64,000 nt of DNA. Origin: Auanema rhodensis. Lineage: Eukaryota; Nematoda; Chromadorea; Rhabditida; Rhabditidae. The number at the start of each line of letters is the position of its first letter. The first letter of the stretch is position 1. The DNA lies in contig OZ059896.1 in NCBI GenBank assembly GCA_964057225.1, positions 22,192,501 to 22,256,500 of the forward strand, written 5' to 3'. Below, in pieces: positions 23,161 through 37,546 of the stretch. The position numbers were made by a program, and so were the translations under genes. The notes beneath the pieces are model-generated. The model saw only the letters and a program-made list of their open reading frames with translations. It had not been told where the DNA came from and ran no database searches.

Positions 23161-25263
23161 TTTTCGTTGAATAACATTGTCCATCGTCTTTGCCTTGAAA
23201 AAAGGAATCTAAAAACATCTACTTTTTGCTAAATTATTTTGAAATTTTTCGAAAAAATTTTTGTCAAAATGTTTTTGGAAGCAATGTTCAGTGTACATGG
23301 AAACTCAACATACACTAATGCATCATTTTTCAAACGATCATAACTAATTTTTGTATCAAGCGTTTCTCAATGTAGTATAGTGCATTCGATGTGGATTTTT
23401 AAGCTGCGTCGATCTGTGTTATCAGATTTGCGCTAGCTTAAAAATGCACCGAGATATCAACTGATATAAGTTCACACTTATATCCTCGATTTTCACCCTG
23501 AAGAATTAATTTTTTCGTTGAATAACATTGTCTATCGTCTTTGCCTTGAAAAATGGAATCTAAAAACATCTACTTTTTGCTAAATTATTTTGAAATTTTT
23601 CGAAAAAATTTTTGTCAAAATGTTTTTGGAAGCAATGTTGAGTGTACATGGAAACTCAACATACACTAATGCATCATTTTTCAAACGATCATAACTAATT
23701 TTTGTATCAAGCGTTTCTCAATGTAGTATAGTGCATTCGATGCGGATTTTAAGCTGCGCCGATCTGTGTTATCAGATTTGCGCTAGCTTAAAAATGCACC
23801 GAGATATCAACTGATATAAGTTCACACTTATATCCTCGATTTTCACCCTGAAGAATTAATTTTTTCGTTGAATAACATTGTCTATCGTCTTTGCCTTGAA
23901 AAAAGGAATCTAAAAACATCTACTTTTTGCTAAATTATTTTGAAATTTTTCGAAAAAATTTTTGTCAAAATGTTTTTGGAAGCAATGTTCAGTGTACATG
24001 GAAACTCAACATACACTAATGCATCATTTTTCAAACGATCATAACTAATTTTTGTATCAAGCGTTTCTCAATGTAGTATAGTGCATTCGATGTGGATTTT
24101 TAAGCTGCGTCGATCTGTGTTATCAGATTTGCGCTAGCTTAAAAATGCACCGAGATATCAACTGATATAAGTTCACACTTATATCCTCGATTTTCACCCT
24201 GAAGAATTAATTTTTTCGTTGAATAACATTGTCTATCGTCTTTGCCTTGAAAAATGGAATCTAAAAACATCTACTTTTTGCTAAATTATTTTGAAATTTT
24301 TCGAAAAAATTTTTGTCAAAATGTTTTTGGAAGCAATGTTGAGTGTACATGGAAACTCAACATACACTAATGCATCATTTTTCAAACGATCATAACTAAT
24401 TTTTGTATCAAGCGTTTCTCAATGTAGTATAGTGCATTCGATGCGGATTTTAAGCTGCGCCGATCTGTGTTATCAGATTTGCGCTAGCTTAAAAATGCAC
24501 CGAGATATCAACTGATATAAGTTCACACTTATATCCTCGATTTTCACCCTGAAGAATTAATTTTTTCGTTGAATAACATTGTCTATCGTCTTTGCCTTGA
24601 AAAATGGAATCTAAAAACATCTACTTTTTGCTAAATTATTTTGAAATTTTTCGAAAAAATTTTTGTCAAAATGTTTTTGGAAGCAATGTTGAGTGTACAT
24701 GGAAACTCAACATACACTAATGCATCATTTTTCAAACGATCATAACTAATTTTTGTATCAAGCGTTTCTCAATGTAGTATAGTGCATTCGATGCGGATTT
24801 TAAGCTGCGCCGATCTGTGTTATCAGATTTGCGCTAGCTTAAAAATGCACCGAGATATCAACTGATATAAGTTCACACTTATATCCTCGATTTTCACCCT
24901 GAAGAATTAATTTTTTCGTTGAATAACATTGTCCATCGTCTTTGCCTTGAAAAAAGGAATCTAAAAACATCTACTTTTTGCTAAATTATTTTGAAATTTT
25001 TCGAAAAAATTTTTGTCAAAATGTTTTTGGAAGCAATGTTCAGTGTACATGGAAACTCAACATACACTAATGCATCATTTTTCAAACGATCATAACTAAT
25101 TTTTGTATCAAGCGTTTCTCAATGTAGTATAGTGCATTCGATGTGGATTTTTAAGCTGCGTCGATCTGTGTTATCAGATTTGCGCTAGCTTAAAAATGCA
25201 CCGAGATATCAACTGATATAAGTTCACACTTATATCCTCGATTTTCACCCTGAAGAATTAATT
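23161..25263. repeat. P/Q alternating monomers with TTCAGTG variant
   Basis: Monomers start at 23161 (Q), 23512 (P), 23862 (Q), 24213 (P), 24563 (P) and 24913 (Q). The Q monomers here carry TGTTCAGTG, which changes dyad H1. The P monomers at 24213 and 24563 are adjacent and alike, a single-monomer duplication within the P-Q alternation. Confidence 0.78.
24213..24912. repeat. Two adjacent 350-bp P monomers
   Basis: The P form has one T fewer in the outer arm of dyad H2 and a linked T-to-C change, giving GATTTTAAGCTGCGCCG. Copies start at 19655, 20707, 21408, 22460, 23512, 24213, 24563, 26317 and 26667: nine in all, confined to 19.6-27.0 kb. This entry marks the adjacent pair 24213-24562 and 24563-24912. 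Confidence 0.85.
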
Positions 25264-28200
25264 TTTTCGTTGAATAACATTGTCTATCGTCTTTGCCTTG
25301 AAAAATGGAATCTAAAAACATCTACTTTTTGCTAAATTATTTTGAAATTTTTCGAAAAAATTTTTGTCAAAATGTTTTTGGAAGCAATGTTGAGTGTACA
25401 TGGAAACTCAACATACACTAATGCATCATTTTTCAAACGATCATAACTAATTTTTGTATTAAGCGTTTCTCAATGTAGTATAGTGCATTCGATGCGGATT
25501 TTTAAGCTGCGTCGATCTGTGTTATCAGATTTGCGCTAGCTTAAAAATGCACCGAGATATCAACTGATGTAAGTTCACACTTATATCCTCGATTTTCACC
25601 CTGAAGAATTAATTTTTTCGTTGAATAACATTGTCCATCGTCTTTGCCTTAAAAAAAGGAATCTAAAAACATCTACTTTTTGCTAAATTATTTTGAAATT
25701 TTTCGAAAAAATTTTTGTCAAAATGTTTTTGGAAGCAATGTTGAGTGTACATGGAAACTCAACATACACTAATGCATCATTTTTCAAACGATCATAACTA
25801 ATTTTTGTATTAAGCGTTTCTCAATGTAGTATAGTGCATTCGATGCGGATTTTTAAGCTGCGTCGATCTGTGTTATCAGATTTGCGCTAGCTTAAAAATG
25901 CACCGAGATATCAACTGATGTAAGTTCACACTTATATCCTCGATTTTCACCCTGAAGAATTAATTTTTTCGTTGAATAACATTGTCTATCGTCTTTGCCT
26001 TGAAAAATGGAATCTAAAAACATCTACTTTTTGCTAAATTATTTTGAAATTTTTCGAAAAAATTTTTGTCAAAATGTTTTTGGAAGCAATGTTGAGTGTA
26101 CATGGAAACTCAACATACACTAATGCATCATTTTTCAAACGATCATAACTAATTTTTGTATTAAGCGTTTCTCAATGTAGTATAGTGCATTCGATGCGGA
26201 TTTTTAAGCTGCGTCGATCTGTGTTATCAGATTTGCGCTAGCTTAAAAATGCACCGAGATATCAACTGATGTAAGTTCACACTTATATCCTCGATTTTCA
26301 CCCTGAAGAATTAATTTTTTCGTTGAATAACATTGTCTATCGTCTTTGCCTTGAAAAATGGAATCTAAAAACATCTACTTTTTGCTAAATTATTTTGAAA
26401 TTTTTCGAAAAAAGTTTTGTCAAAATGTTTTTGGAAGCAATGTTGAGTGTACATGGAAACTCAACATACACTAATGCATCATTTTTCAAACGATCATAAC
26501 TAATTTTTGTATCAAGCGTTTCTCAATGTAGTATAGTGCATTCGATGCGGATTTTAAGCTGCGCCGATCTGTGTTATCAGATTTGCGCTAGCTTAAAAAT
26601 GCACCGAGATATCAACTGATATAAGTTCACACTTATATCCTCGATTTTCACCCTGAAGAATTAATTTTTTCGTTGAATAACATTGTCCATCGTCTTTGCC
26701 TTGAAAAAAGGAATCTAAAAACATCTACTTTTTGCTAAATTATTTTGAAATTTTTCGAAAAAATTTTTGTCAAAATGTTTTTGGAAGCAATGTTGAGTGT
26801 ACATGGAAACTCAACATACACTAATGCATCATTTTTCAAACGATCATAACTAATTTTTGTATCAAGCGATTTTCAATGTAGTATAGTGCATTCGATGCGG
26901 ATTTTAAGCTGCGCCGATCTGTGTTATCAGATTTGCGCTAGCTTAAAAATGCACCGAGATATCAACTGATATAAGTTCACACTTATATCCTCGATTTTCA
27001 CCCTGAAGAATTAATTTTTTCGTTGAATAACATTGTCCATCGTCTTTGCCTTGAAAAAAGGAATCTAAAAACATCTACTTTTTGCTAAATTATTTTGAAA
27101 TTTTTCGAAAAAATTTTTGTCAAAATGTTTTTGGAAGCAATGTTGAGTGTACATGGAAACTCAACATACACTAATGCATCATTTTTCAAACGATCATAAC
27201 TAATTTTTGTATCAAGCGTTTCTCAATGTAGTATAGTGCATTCGATGTGGATTTTTAAGCTGCGTCGATCTGTGTTATCAGATTTGCGCTAGCTTAAAAA
27301 TGCACCGAGATATCAACTGATATAAGTTCACACTTATATCCTTGATTTTCACCCTGAAGAATTAATTTTTTCGTAGAATAACATTGTCTATCGTCTTTGC
27401 CTTGAAAAATGGAATCTAAAAACATCTACTGTTTGCTAAATTATTTTGAAATTTTTCGAAAAAAATTTTGTCAAAATGTTTTTGGAAGCAATGTTGAGTG
27501 TACATGGAAACTCAACATACACTAATGCATCATTTTTCAAACGATCATAACTAATTTTTGTATCAAGCGTTTCTTGATGTAGTATAGTGCATTCGATGCA
27601 GATTTTTAAGCTGCGTCGATCTGTGTTATCAGATTTGCGCTAGCTTAAAAATGCACCGAGATATCAACTGATATAAGTTCACACTTATATCCTCGATTTT
27701 CACCCTGAAGAATTAATTTTTTCGTTGAATAACATTGTCCATCGTCTTTGCCTTAAAAAAAGGAATCTAAAAACATCTACTTTTTGCTAAATTATTTTGA
27801 AATTTTTCGAAAAAATTTTTGTCAAAATGTTTTTGGAAGCAATGTTGAGTGTACATGGAAACTCAACATACACTAATGCATCATTTTTCAAACGATCATA
27901 ACTAATTTTTGTATTAAGCGTTTCTCAATGTAGTATAGTGCATTCGATGCGGATTTTTAAGCTGCGTCGATCTGTGTTATCAGATTTGCGCTAGCTTAAA
28001 AATGCACCGAGATATCAACTGATGTAAGTTCACACTTATATCCTCGATTTGCACCCTGAAGAATTAATTTTTTCGTTGAATAACATTGTCTTTCGTCTTT
28101 GCCTTGAAAAATGGAATCTAAAAACATCTACTTTTTGCTAAATTATTTTGAAATTTTTCGAAAAAATTTTTGTCAAAATGTTTTTGGAAGCAATGTTGAG

Positions 28201-29473
28201 TGTACATGGAAACTCAACATACACTAATGCATCATTTTTCAAACGATCATAACTAATTTTTGTATCAAACGTTTCTCAATGTAGTATAGTGCATTCGATG
28301 CGGATTTTTAAGCTGCGTCGATCTGTGTTATCAGATTTGCGCTAGCTTAAAAATGCACCGAGATATCAACTGATGTAAGTTCACACTTATATCCTCGATT
28401 TTCACCCTGAAGAATTAATTTTTTCGTTGAATAACATTGTCCATCGTCTTTGCCTTGAAAAAAGGAATCTAAAAACTTCTACTTTTTGCTAAATTATTTT
28501 GAAATTTTTCGAAAAAATTTTTGTCAAAATGTTTTTGGAAGCAATGTTGAGTGTACATGGAAACTCAACATACACTAATGCATCATTTTTCAAACGATCA
28601 TAACTAATTTTTGTATCAAACGTTTCTCAATGTAGTATAGTGCATTCGATGCGGATTTTTAAGCTGCGTCGATCTGTGTTATCAGATTTGCGCTAGCTTA
28701 AAAATGCACCGAGATATCAACTGATATATGTTCACACTTATATCCTCGATTTTCACCCTGAAGAATTAATTTTTTCGTTGAATAACATTGTCTATCGTCT
28801 TTGCCTTGAAAAATGGAATCTAAAAACATCTACTTTTTGCTAAATTATTTTGAAATTTTTCGAAAAAATTTTTGTCAAAATGTTTTTGGAAGCAATGTTG
28901 AGTGTACATGGAAACTCAACATACACTAATGCATCATTTTTCAAACGATCATAACTAATTTTTGTATCAAACGTTTCTCAATGTAGTATAGTGCATTCGA
29001 TGCGGATTTTTAAGCTGCGTCGATCTGTGTTATCAGATTTGCGCTAGCTTAAAAATGCACCGAGATATCAACTGATATAAGTTCACACTTATATCCTCGA
29101 TTTTCACCCTGAAGAATTAATTTTTTCGTTGAATAACATTGTCTATCGTCTTTGCCTTGAAAAATGGAATCTAAAAACATCTACTTTTTGCTAAATTATT
29201 TTGAAATTTTTCGAAAAAATTTTTGTCAAAATGTTTTTGGAAGCAATGTTGAGTGTACATGGAAACTCAACATACACTAATGCATCATTTTTCAAACGAT
29301 CATAACTAATTTTTGTATCAAGCGTTTCTTGATGTAGTATAGTGCATTCGATGCAGATTTTTAAACTGCGTCGATCTGTGTTATCAGATTTGCGCTAGCT
29401 TAAAAATGCACCGAGATATCAACTGATATAAGTTCACACTTATATCCTCGATTTTCACCCTGAAGAATTAATT
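25264..29473. repeat. Mixed monomers of the GTCTATC local family
   Basis: Twelve monomers run from 25264 to 29123. Three TATTAAGCG/GATGTAAG monomers come first, then two consecutive P-type 350-bp monomers (26317, 26667), a Q (27017), an R (27368) and assorted forms. Private substitutions are frequent: AGCGATTTTCAATG (about 26867), CCTTGATTTTC (27341), CGTAGAATAAC (27372), GTCTTTCG (28089), GATTTGCACC (28046), AACTTCTAC (28475) and GATATATG (28724). No multi-monomer period is evident. Confidence 0.72.
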
Positions 29474-32400
29474 TTTTCGTTGAATAACATTGTCCATCGT
29501 CTTTGCCTTAAAAAAAGAAATCTAAAAACATCTACTTTTTGCTAAATTATTTTGAAATTTTTCGAAAAAATTTTTGTCAAAATGTTTTTGGAAGCAATGT
29601 TGAGTGTACATGGAAACTCAACATACACTAATGCATCATTTTTCAAACGATCATAACTAATTTTTGTATCAAGCGTTTCTCAATGTAGTATAGTGCATTC
29701 GATGCGAATTTTTAAGCTGCGTCGATCTGTGTTATCAGATTTGCGCTAGCTTAAAAATGCACCGAGATATCAACTGATATAAGTTTACACTTATATCCTC
29801 GATTTTCACCCTGAAGAATTAATTTTTTCGTTAAATAACATTGTCCATCGTCTTTGCCTTGAAAAATGGAATCTAAAAACATCTACTTTTTGCTAAATTA
29901 TTTTGAAATTTTTCGAAAAAATTTTTGTCAAAATGTTTTTGGAAGCAATGTTGAGTGTACATGGAAACTCAACATACACTAATGCATCATTTTTCAAACG
30001 ATCATAACTAATTTTTGTATCAAGCGTTTCTCAATGTAGTATAGTGCATTCGATGCGAATTTTTAAGCTGCGTCGATCTGTGTTATCAGATTTGCGCTAG
30101 CTTAAAAATGCACCGAGATATCAACTGATATAAGTTCACACTTATATCCTCGATTTTCACCCTGAAGAATTAATTTTTTCGTTGAATAACATTGTCCATC
30201 GTCTTTGCCTTAAAAACAGGAATCTAAAAACATCTACTTTTTGCTAAATTATTTTGAAATTTTTCGAAAAAATTTTTGTCAAAATGTTTTTGGAAGCAAT
30301 GTTGAGTGTACATGGAAACTCAACATACACTAATGCATCATTTTTCAAACGATCATAACTAATTTTTGTATCAAACGTTTCTCAATGTAGTATAGTGCAT
30401 TCGATGCGGATTTTTAAGCTGCGTCGATCTGTGTTATCAGATTTGCGCTAGCTTAAAAATGCACCGAGATATCAACTGATGTAAGTTCACACTTATATCC
30501 TCGATTTTCACCCTGAAGAATTAATTTTTTCGTTGAATAACATTGTCCATCGTCTTTGCCTTGAAAAAAGGAATCTAAAAACATCTACTTTTTGCTGAAT
30601 TATTTTGAAATTTTTCGAAAAAATTTTTGTCAAAATGTTTTTGGAAGCAATGTTGAGTGTACATGGAAACTCAACATACACTAATGCATCATTTTTCAAA
30701 CGATCATAACTAATTTTTGTATTAAGCGTTTCTCAATGTAGTATAGTGCATTCGATGCGGATTTTTAAGCTGCGTCGATCTGTGTTATCAGATTTGCGCT
30801 AGCTTAAAAATGCACCGAGATATCAACTGATGTAAGTTCACACTTATATCCTCGATTTTCACCCTGAAGAATTAATTTTTTCGTTGAATAACATTGTCCA
30901 TCGTCTTTGCCTAGAAAAAAGGAATTTAAAAACATCTACTTTTTGCTAAATTATTTTGAAATTTTTCGAAAAAATTTTTGTCAAAATGTTTTTGGAAGCA
31001 ATGTTGAGTGTACATGGAAACTCAACATACACTAATGCATCATTTTTCAAACGATCATAACTAGTTTTTGTATCAAGCGTTTCTCAATGTAGTATAGTGC
31101 ATTCGATGCGGATTTTTAAGCTGCGTCGATCTGTGTTATCAGATTTGCGCTAGCTTAAAAATGCACCGAGATATCAACTGATATAAGTTTACACTTATAT
31201 CCTCGATTTTCACCCTGAAGAATTAATTTTTTCGTTAAATAACATTGTCCATCGTCTTTGCCTTGAAAAATGGAATCTAAAAACATCTACTTTTTGCTAA
31301 ATTATTTTGAAATTTTTCGAAAAAATTTTTGTCAAAATGTTTTTGGAAGCAATGTTGAGTGTACATGGAAACTCAACACACACTAATGCATCATTTTTCA
31401 AACGATCATAACTAATTTTTGTATTAAGCGTTTCTTAATGTAGTATAGTGCATTCGATGCGGATTTTTAAGCTGCGTCGATCTGTGTTATCAGATTTGCG
31501 CTAGCTTAAAAATGCACCGAGATATCAACTGATGTAAGTTCACACTTATATCCTCGATTTTCACCCTGAAGAATTAATTTTTTCGTTGAATAACATTGTC
31601 CATCGTCTTTGCCTAGAAAAAAGAAATCTAAAAACATCTACTTTTTGCTAAATTATTTTGAAATTTTTCGAAAAAATTTTTGTCAAAATGTTTTTGGAAG
31701 CAATGTTGAGTGTACATGGAAACTCAACATACACTAATGCATCATTTTTCAAACGATCATAACTAATTTTTGTATCAAGCGTTTCTCAATGTAGTATAGT
31801 GCATTCGATGCGGATTTTTAAACTGCGTCGATCTGTGTTATCAGATTTGCGCTAGCTTAAAAATGCACCGAGATATCAACTGATATAAGTTTACACTTAT
31901 ATCCTCGATTTTCACCCTGAAGAATTAATTTTTTCGTTAAATAACATTGTCCATCGTCTTTGCCTTGAAAAATGGAATCTAAAAACATCTACTTTTTGCT
32001 AAATTATTTTGAAATTTTTCGAAAAAATTTTTGTCAAAATGTTTTTGGAAGCAATGTTGAGTGTACATGGAAACTCAACATACACTAATGCATCATTTTT
32101 CAAACGATCATAACTAATTTTTGTATCAAGCGTTTCTCAATGTAGTATAGTGCATTCGATGCGAATTTTTAAGCTGCGTCGATCTGTGTTATCAGATTTG
32201 CGCTAGCTTAAAAATGCACCGAGATATCAACTGATATAAGTTCACACTTATATCCTCGATTTTCACCCTGAAGAATTAATTTTTTCGTTGAATAACATTG
32301 TCCATCGTCTTTGCCTTAAAAACAGGAATCTAAAAACATCTACTTTTTGCTAAATTATTTTGAAATTTTTCGAAAAAATTTTTGTCAAAATGTTTTTGGA

Positions 32401-34036
32401 AGCAATGTTGAGTGTACATGGAAACTCAACATACACTAATGCATCATTTTTCAAACGATCATAACTAATTTTTGTATCAAACGTTTCTCAATGTAGTATA
32501 GTGCATTCGATGCGGATTTTTAAACTGCGTCGATCTGTGTTATCAGATTTGCGCTAGCTTAAAAATGCACCGAGATATCAACTGATGTAAGTTCACACTT
32601 ATATCCTCGATTTTCACCCTGAAGAATTAATTTTTTCGTTGAATAACATTGTCCATCGTCTTTGCCTAGAAAAAAGGAATCTAAAAACATCTACTTTTTG
32701 CTAAATTATTTTGAAATTTTTCGAAAAAATTTTTGTCAAAATGTTTTTGGAAGCAATGTTGAGTGTACATGGAAACTCAACATACACTAATGCATCATTT
32801 TTCAAACGATCATAACTAATTTTTGTATCAAGCGTTTCTCAATGTAGTATAGTGCATTCGATGCGGATTTTTAAGCTGCGTCGATCTGTGTTATCAGATT
32901 TGCGCTAGCTTAAAAATGCACCGAGATATCAACTGATATAAGTTTACACTTATATCCTCGATTTTCACCCTGAAGAATTAATTTTTTCGTTAAATAACAT
33001 TGTCCATCGTCTTTGCCTTGAAAAATGGAATCTAAAAACATCTACTTTTTGCTAAATTATTTTGAAATTTTTCGAAAAAATTTTTGTCAAAATGTTTTTG
33101 GAAGCAATGTTGAGTGTACATGGAAACTCAACATACACTAATGCATCATTTTTCAAACGATCATAACTAATTTTTGTATCAAGCGTTTCTCAATGTAGTA
33201 TAGTGCATTCGATGCGAATTTTTAAGCTGCGTCGATCTGTGTTATCAGATTTGCGCTAGCTTAAAAATGCACCGAGATATCAACTGATATAAGTTCACAC
33301 TTATATCCTCGATTTTCACCCTGAAGAATTAATTTTTTCGTTGAATAACATTGTCCATCGTCTTTGCCTTAAAAACAGGAATCTAAAAACATCTACTTTT
33401 TGCTAAATTATTTTGAAATTTTTCGAAAAAATTTTTGTCAAAATGTTTTTGGAAGCAATGTTGAGTGTACATGGAAACTCAACATACACTAATGCATCAT
33501 TTTTCAAACGATCATAACTAATTTTTGTATTAAGCGTTTCTCAATGTAGTATAGTGCATTCGATGCGGATTTTTAAGCTGCGTCGATCTGTGTTATCAGA
33601 TTTGCGCTAGCTTAAAAATGCACCGAGATATCAACTGATGTAAGTTCACACTTATATCCTCGATTTTCACCCTGAAGAATTAATTTTTTCGTTGAATAAC
33701 ATTGTCCATCGTCTTTGCCTAGAAAAAAGGAATCTAAAAACATATACTTTTTGCTAAATTATTTTGAAATTTTTCGAAAAAATTTTTGTCAAAATGTTTT
33801 TGGAAGCAATGTTGAGTGTACATGGAAACTCAACATACACTAATGCATCATTTTTCAAACGATCATAACTAATTTTTGTATCAAGCGTTTCTCAATGTAG
33901 TATAGTGCATTCGATGCGAATTTTTAAGCTGCGTCGATCTGTGTTATCAGATTTGCGCTAGCTTAAAAATGCACCGAGATATCAACTGATATAAGTTCAC
34001 ACTTATATCCTCGATTTTCACCCTGAAGAATTAATT
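29474..34036. repeat. E/F/A/C mixed monomers
   Basis: Thirteen monomers start at 29474 and then every 351 bp. The E-F-A order recurs with a roughly trimeric rhythm (E at 30878, 31580, 32633; F at 29825, 31229, 31931, 32984; A at 30176, 32282, 33335). One C monomer starts at 30527. From here rightwards the variants match those of the left end of the window, so the 12-29 kb families are an island between related flanks. Confidence 0.75.
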
Positions 34037-35791
34037 TTTTCGTTGAATAACATTGTCCATCGTCTTTGCCTTAAAAAAAGGAATCTAAAAACATCTACTT
34101 TTTGCTAAATTATTTTGAAATTTTTCGAAAAAATTTTTGTCAAAATGTTTTTGGAAGCAATGTTGAGTGTACATGGAAACTCAACATACACTAATGCATC
34201 ATTTTTCAAACGATCATAACTAATTTTTGTATCAAACGTTTCTCAATGTAGTATAGTGCATTCGATGCGGATTTTTGAGCTGCGTCGATCTGTGTTATCA
34301 GATTTGCGCTAGCTTAAAAATGCACCGAGATATCAACTGATATAAGTTCACACTTATATCCTCGATTTTCACCCTGAAGAATTAATTTTTTCGTTGAATA
34401 ATATTGTCCATCGTCTTTGCCTTGAAAAAAGGAATCTAAAAACATCTACTTTTTCCTAAATTATTTTGAAATTTTTCGAAAAAATTTTTGTCAAAATGTT
34501 TTTGGAAGCAATGTTGAGTGTACATGGAAACTCAACATACACTAATGCATCATTTTTCAAACGATCATAACTAATTTTTGTATTAAGCGTTTCTCAATGT
34601 AGTATAGTGCATTCGATGCGGATTTTTAAGCTGCGTCGATCTGTGTTATCAGATTTGCGCTAGCTTAAAAATGCACCGAGATATCAACTGATATAAGTTC
34701 ACACTTATATCCTCGATTTTCACCCTGAAGAATTGATTTTTTCGTTGAATAACATTGTCCATCGTCTTTGCCTTGAAAAAAGGAATCTAAAAACATCTAC
34801 TTTTTCCTAAATTATTTTGAAATTTTTCGAAAAAATTTTTGTCAAAATGTTTTTGGAAGCAATGTTGAGTGTACATGGAAACTCAACATACACTAATGCA
34901 TCATTTTTCAAACGATCATAACTAAATTTTGTATCAAGCGTTTCTCAATGTAATATAGTGCATTCGATGCGGATTTTTAAGCTGCGTCGATCTGTGTTAT
35001 CAGATTTGCGCTAGCTTAAAAATGCACCGAGATATCAACTGATATAAGTTCACACTTATATCCTCGATTTTCACCCTGAAGAATTGATTTTTTCGTTGAA
35101 TAACATTGTCCATCGTCTTTGCCTTGAAAAAAGGAATCTAAAAACATCTACTTTTTCCTAAATTATTTTGAAATTTTTCGAAAAAATTTTTGTCAAAATG
35201 TTTTTGGAAGCAATGTTGAGTGTACATGGAAACTCAACATACACTAATGCATCATTTTTCAAACGATCATAACTAATTTTTGTATTAAGCGTTTCTCAAT
35301 GTAGTATAGTGCATTCGATGCGGATTTTTAAGCTGCGTCGATCTGTGTTATCAGATTTGCGCTAGCTTAAAAATGCACCGAGATATCAACTGATGTAAGT
35401 TCACACTTATATCCTCGATTTTCACCCTGAAGAATTAATTTTTTCGTTGAATAACATTGTCCATCGTCTTTGCCTAGAAAAAAGGAATCTAAAAACATCT
35501 ACTTTTTGCTAAATTATTTTGAAATTTTTCGAAAAAATTTTTGTCAAAATGTTTTTGGAAGCAATGTTGAGTGTACATGGAAACTCAACATACACTAATG
35601 CATCATTTTTCAAACGATCATAACTAATTTTTGTATCAAGCGTTTCTCAATGTAGTATAGTGCATTCGATGCGGATTTTTAAGCTGCGTCGATCTGTGTT
35701 ATCAGATTTGCGCTAGCTTAAAAATGCACCGAGATATCAACTGATGTAAGTTCACACTTATATCCTCGATTTTCACCCTGAAGAATTAATT
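34037..35791. repeat. Pentamer H-I-J-I-E, 1755 bp, first copy
   Basis: Monomers start at 34037, 34388, 34739, 35090 and 35441. The rare changes GAATAATATTG (34396) and GTAATATAG (about 34950) both recur exactly 1755 bp later. Three of the five monomers carry TTTTTCCTAAATT. Confidence 0.82.
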
Positions 35792-37546
35792 TTTTCGTTG
35801 AATAACATTGTCCATCGTCTTTGCCTTGAAAAAAGGAATCTAAAAACATCTACTTTTTGCTAAATTATTTTGAAATTTTTCGAAAAAATTTTTGTCAAAA
35901 TGTTTTTGGAAGCAATGTTGAGTGTACATGGAAACTCAACATACACTAATGCATCATTTTTCAAACGATCATAACTAATTTTTGTATCAAACGTTTCTCA
36001 ATGTAGTATAGTGCATTCGATGCGGATTTTTGAGCTGCGTCGATCTGTGTTATCAGATTTGCGCTAGCTTAAAAATGCACCGAGATATCAACTGATATAA
36101 GTTCACACTTATATCCTCGATTTTCACCCTGAAGAATTAATTTTTTCGTTGAATAATATTGTCCATCGTCTTTGCCTTGAAAAAAGGAATCTAAAAACAT
36201 CTACTTTTTCCTAAATTATTTTGAAATTTTTCGAAAAAATTTTTGTCAAAATGTTTTTGGAAGCAATGTTGAGTGTACATGGAAACTCAACATACACTAA
36301 TGCATCATTTTTCAAACGATCATAACTAATTTTTGTATTAAGCGTTTCTCAATGTAGTATAGTGCATTCGATGCGGATTTTTAAGCTGCGTCGATCTGTG
36401 TTATCAGATTTGCGCTAGCTTAAAAATGCACCGAGATATCAACTGATATAAGTTCACACTTATATCCTCGATTTTCACCCTGAAGAATTGATTTTTTCGT
36501 TGAATAACATTGTCCATCGTCTTTGCCTTGAAAAAAGGAATCTAAAAACATCTACTTTTTCCTAAATTATTTTGAAATTTTTCGAAAAAATTTTTGTCAA
36601 AATGTTTTTGGAAGCAATGTTGAGTGTACATGGAAACTCAACATACACTAATGCATCATTTTTCAAACGATCATAACTAAATTTTGTATCAAGCGTTTCT
36701 CAATGTAATATAGTGCATTCGATGCGGATTTTTAAGCTGCGTCGATCTGTGTTATCAGATTTGCGCTAGCTTAAAAATGCACCGAGATATCAACTGATAT
36801 AAGTTCACACTTATATCCTCGATTTTCACCCTGAAGAATTGATTTTTTCGTTGAATAACATTGTCCATCGTCTTTGCCTTGAAAAAAGGAATCTAAAAAC
36901 ATCTACTTTTTCCTAAATTATTTTGAAATTTTTCGAAAAAATTTTTGTCAAAATGTTTTTGGAAGCAATGTTGAGTGTACATGGAAACTCAACATACACT
37001 AATGCATCATTTTTCAAACGATCATAACTAATTTTTGTATTAAGCGTTTCTCAATGTAGTATAGTGCATTCGATGCGGATTTTTAAGCTGCGTCGATCTG
37101 TGTTATCAGATTTGCGCTAGCTTAAAAATGCACCGAGATATCAACTGATGTAAGTTCACACTTATATCCTCGATTTTCACCCTGAAGAATTAATTTTTTC
37201 GTTGAATAACATTGTCCATCGTCTTTGCCTAGAAAAAAGGAATCTAAAAACATCTACTTTTTGCTAAATTATTTTGAAATTTTTCGAAAAAATTTTTGTC
37301 AAAATGTTTTTGGAAGCAATGTTGAGTGTACATGGAAACTCAACATACACTAATGCATCATTTTTCAAACGATCATAACTAATTTTTGTATCAAGCGTTT
37401 CTCAATGTAGTATAGTGCATTCGATGCGGATTTTTAAGCTGCGTCGATCTGTGTTATCAGATTTGCGCTAGCTTAAAAATGCACCGAGATATCAACTGAT
37501 ATAAGTTTACACTTATATCCTCGATTTTCACCCTGAAGAATTAATT
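35792..37546. repeat. Pentamer H-I-J-I-E, 1755 bp, second copy
   Basis: This copy matches 34037-35791 in order and in rare markers (GAATAATATTG at 36151, GTAATATAG at about 36705). It differs in its first monomer (TTGAAAAAAGG instead of TTAAAAAAAGG) and its last (GATATAAGTTTAC instead of GATGTAAGTTCAC). Confidence 0.82.
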
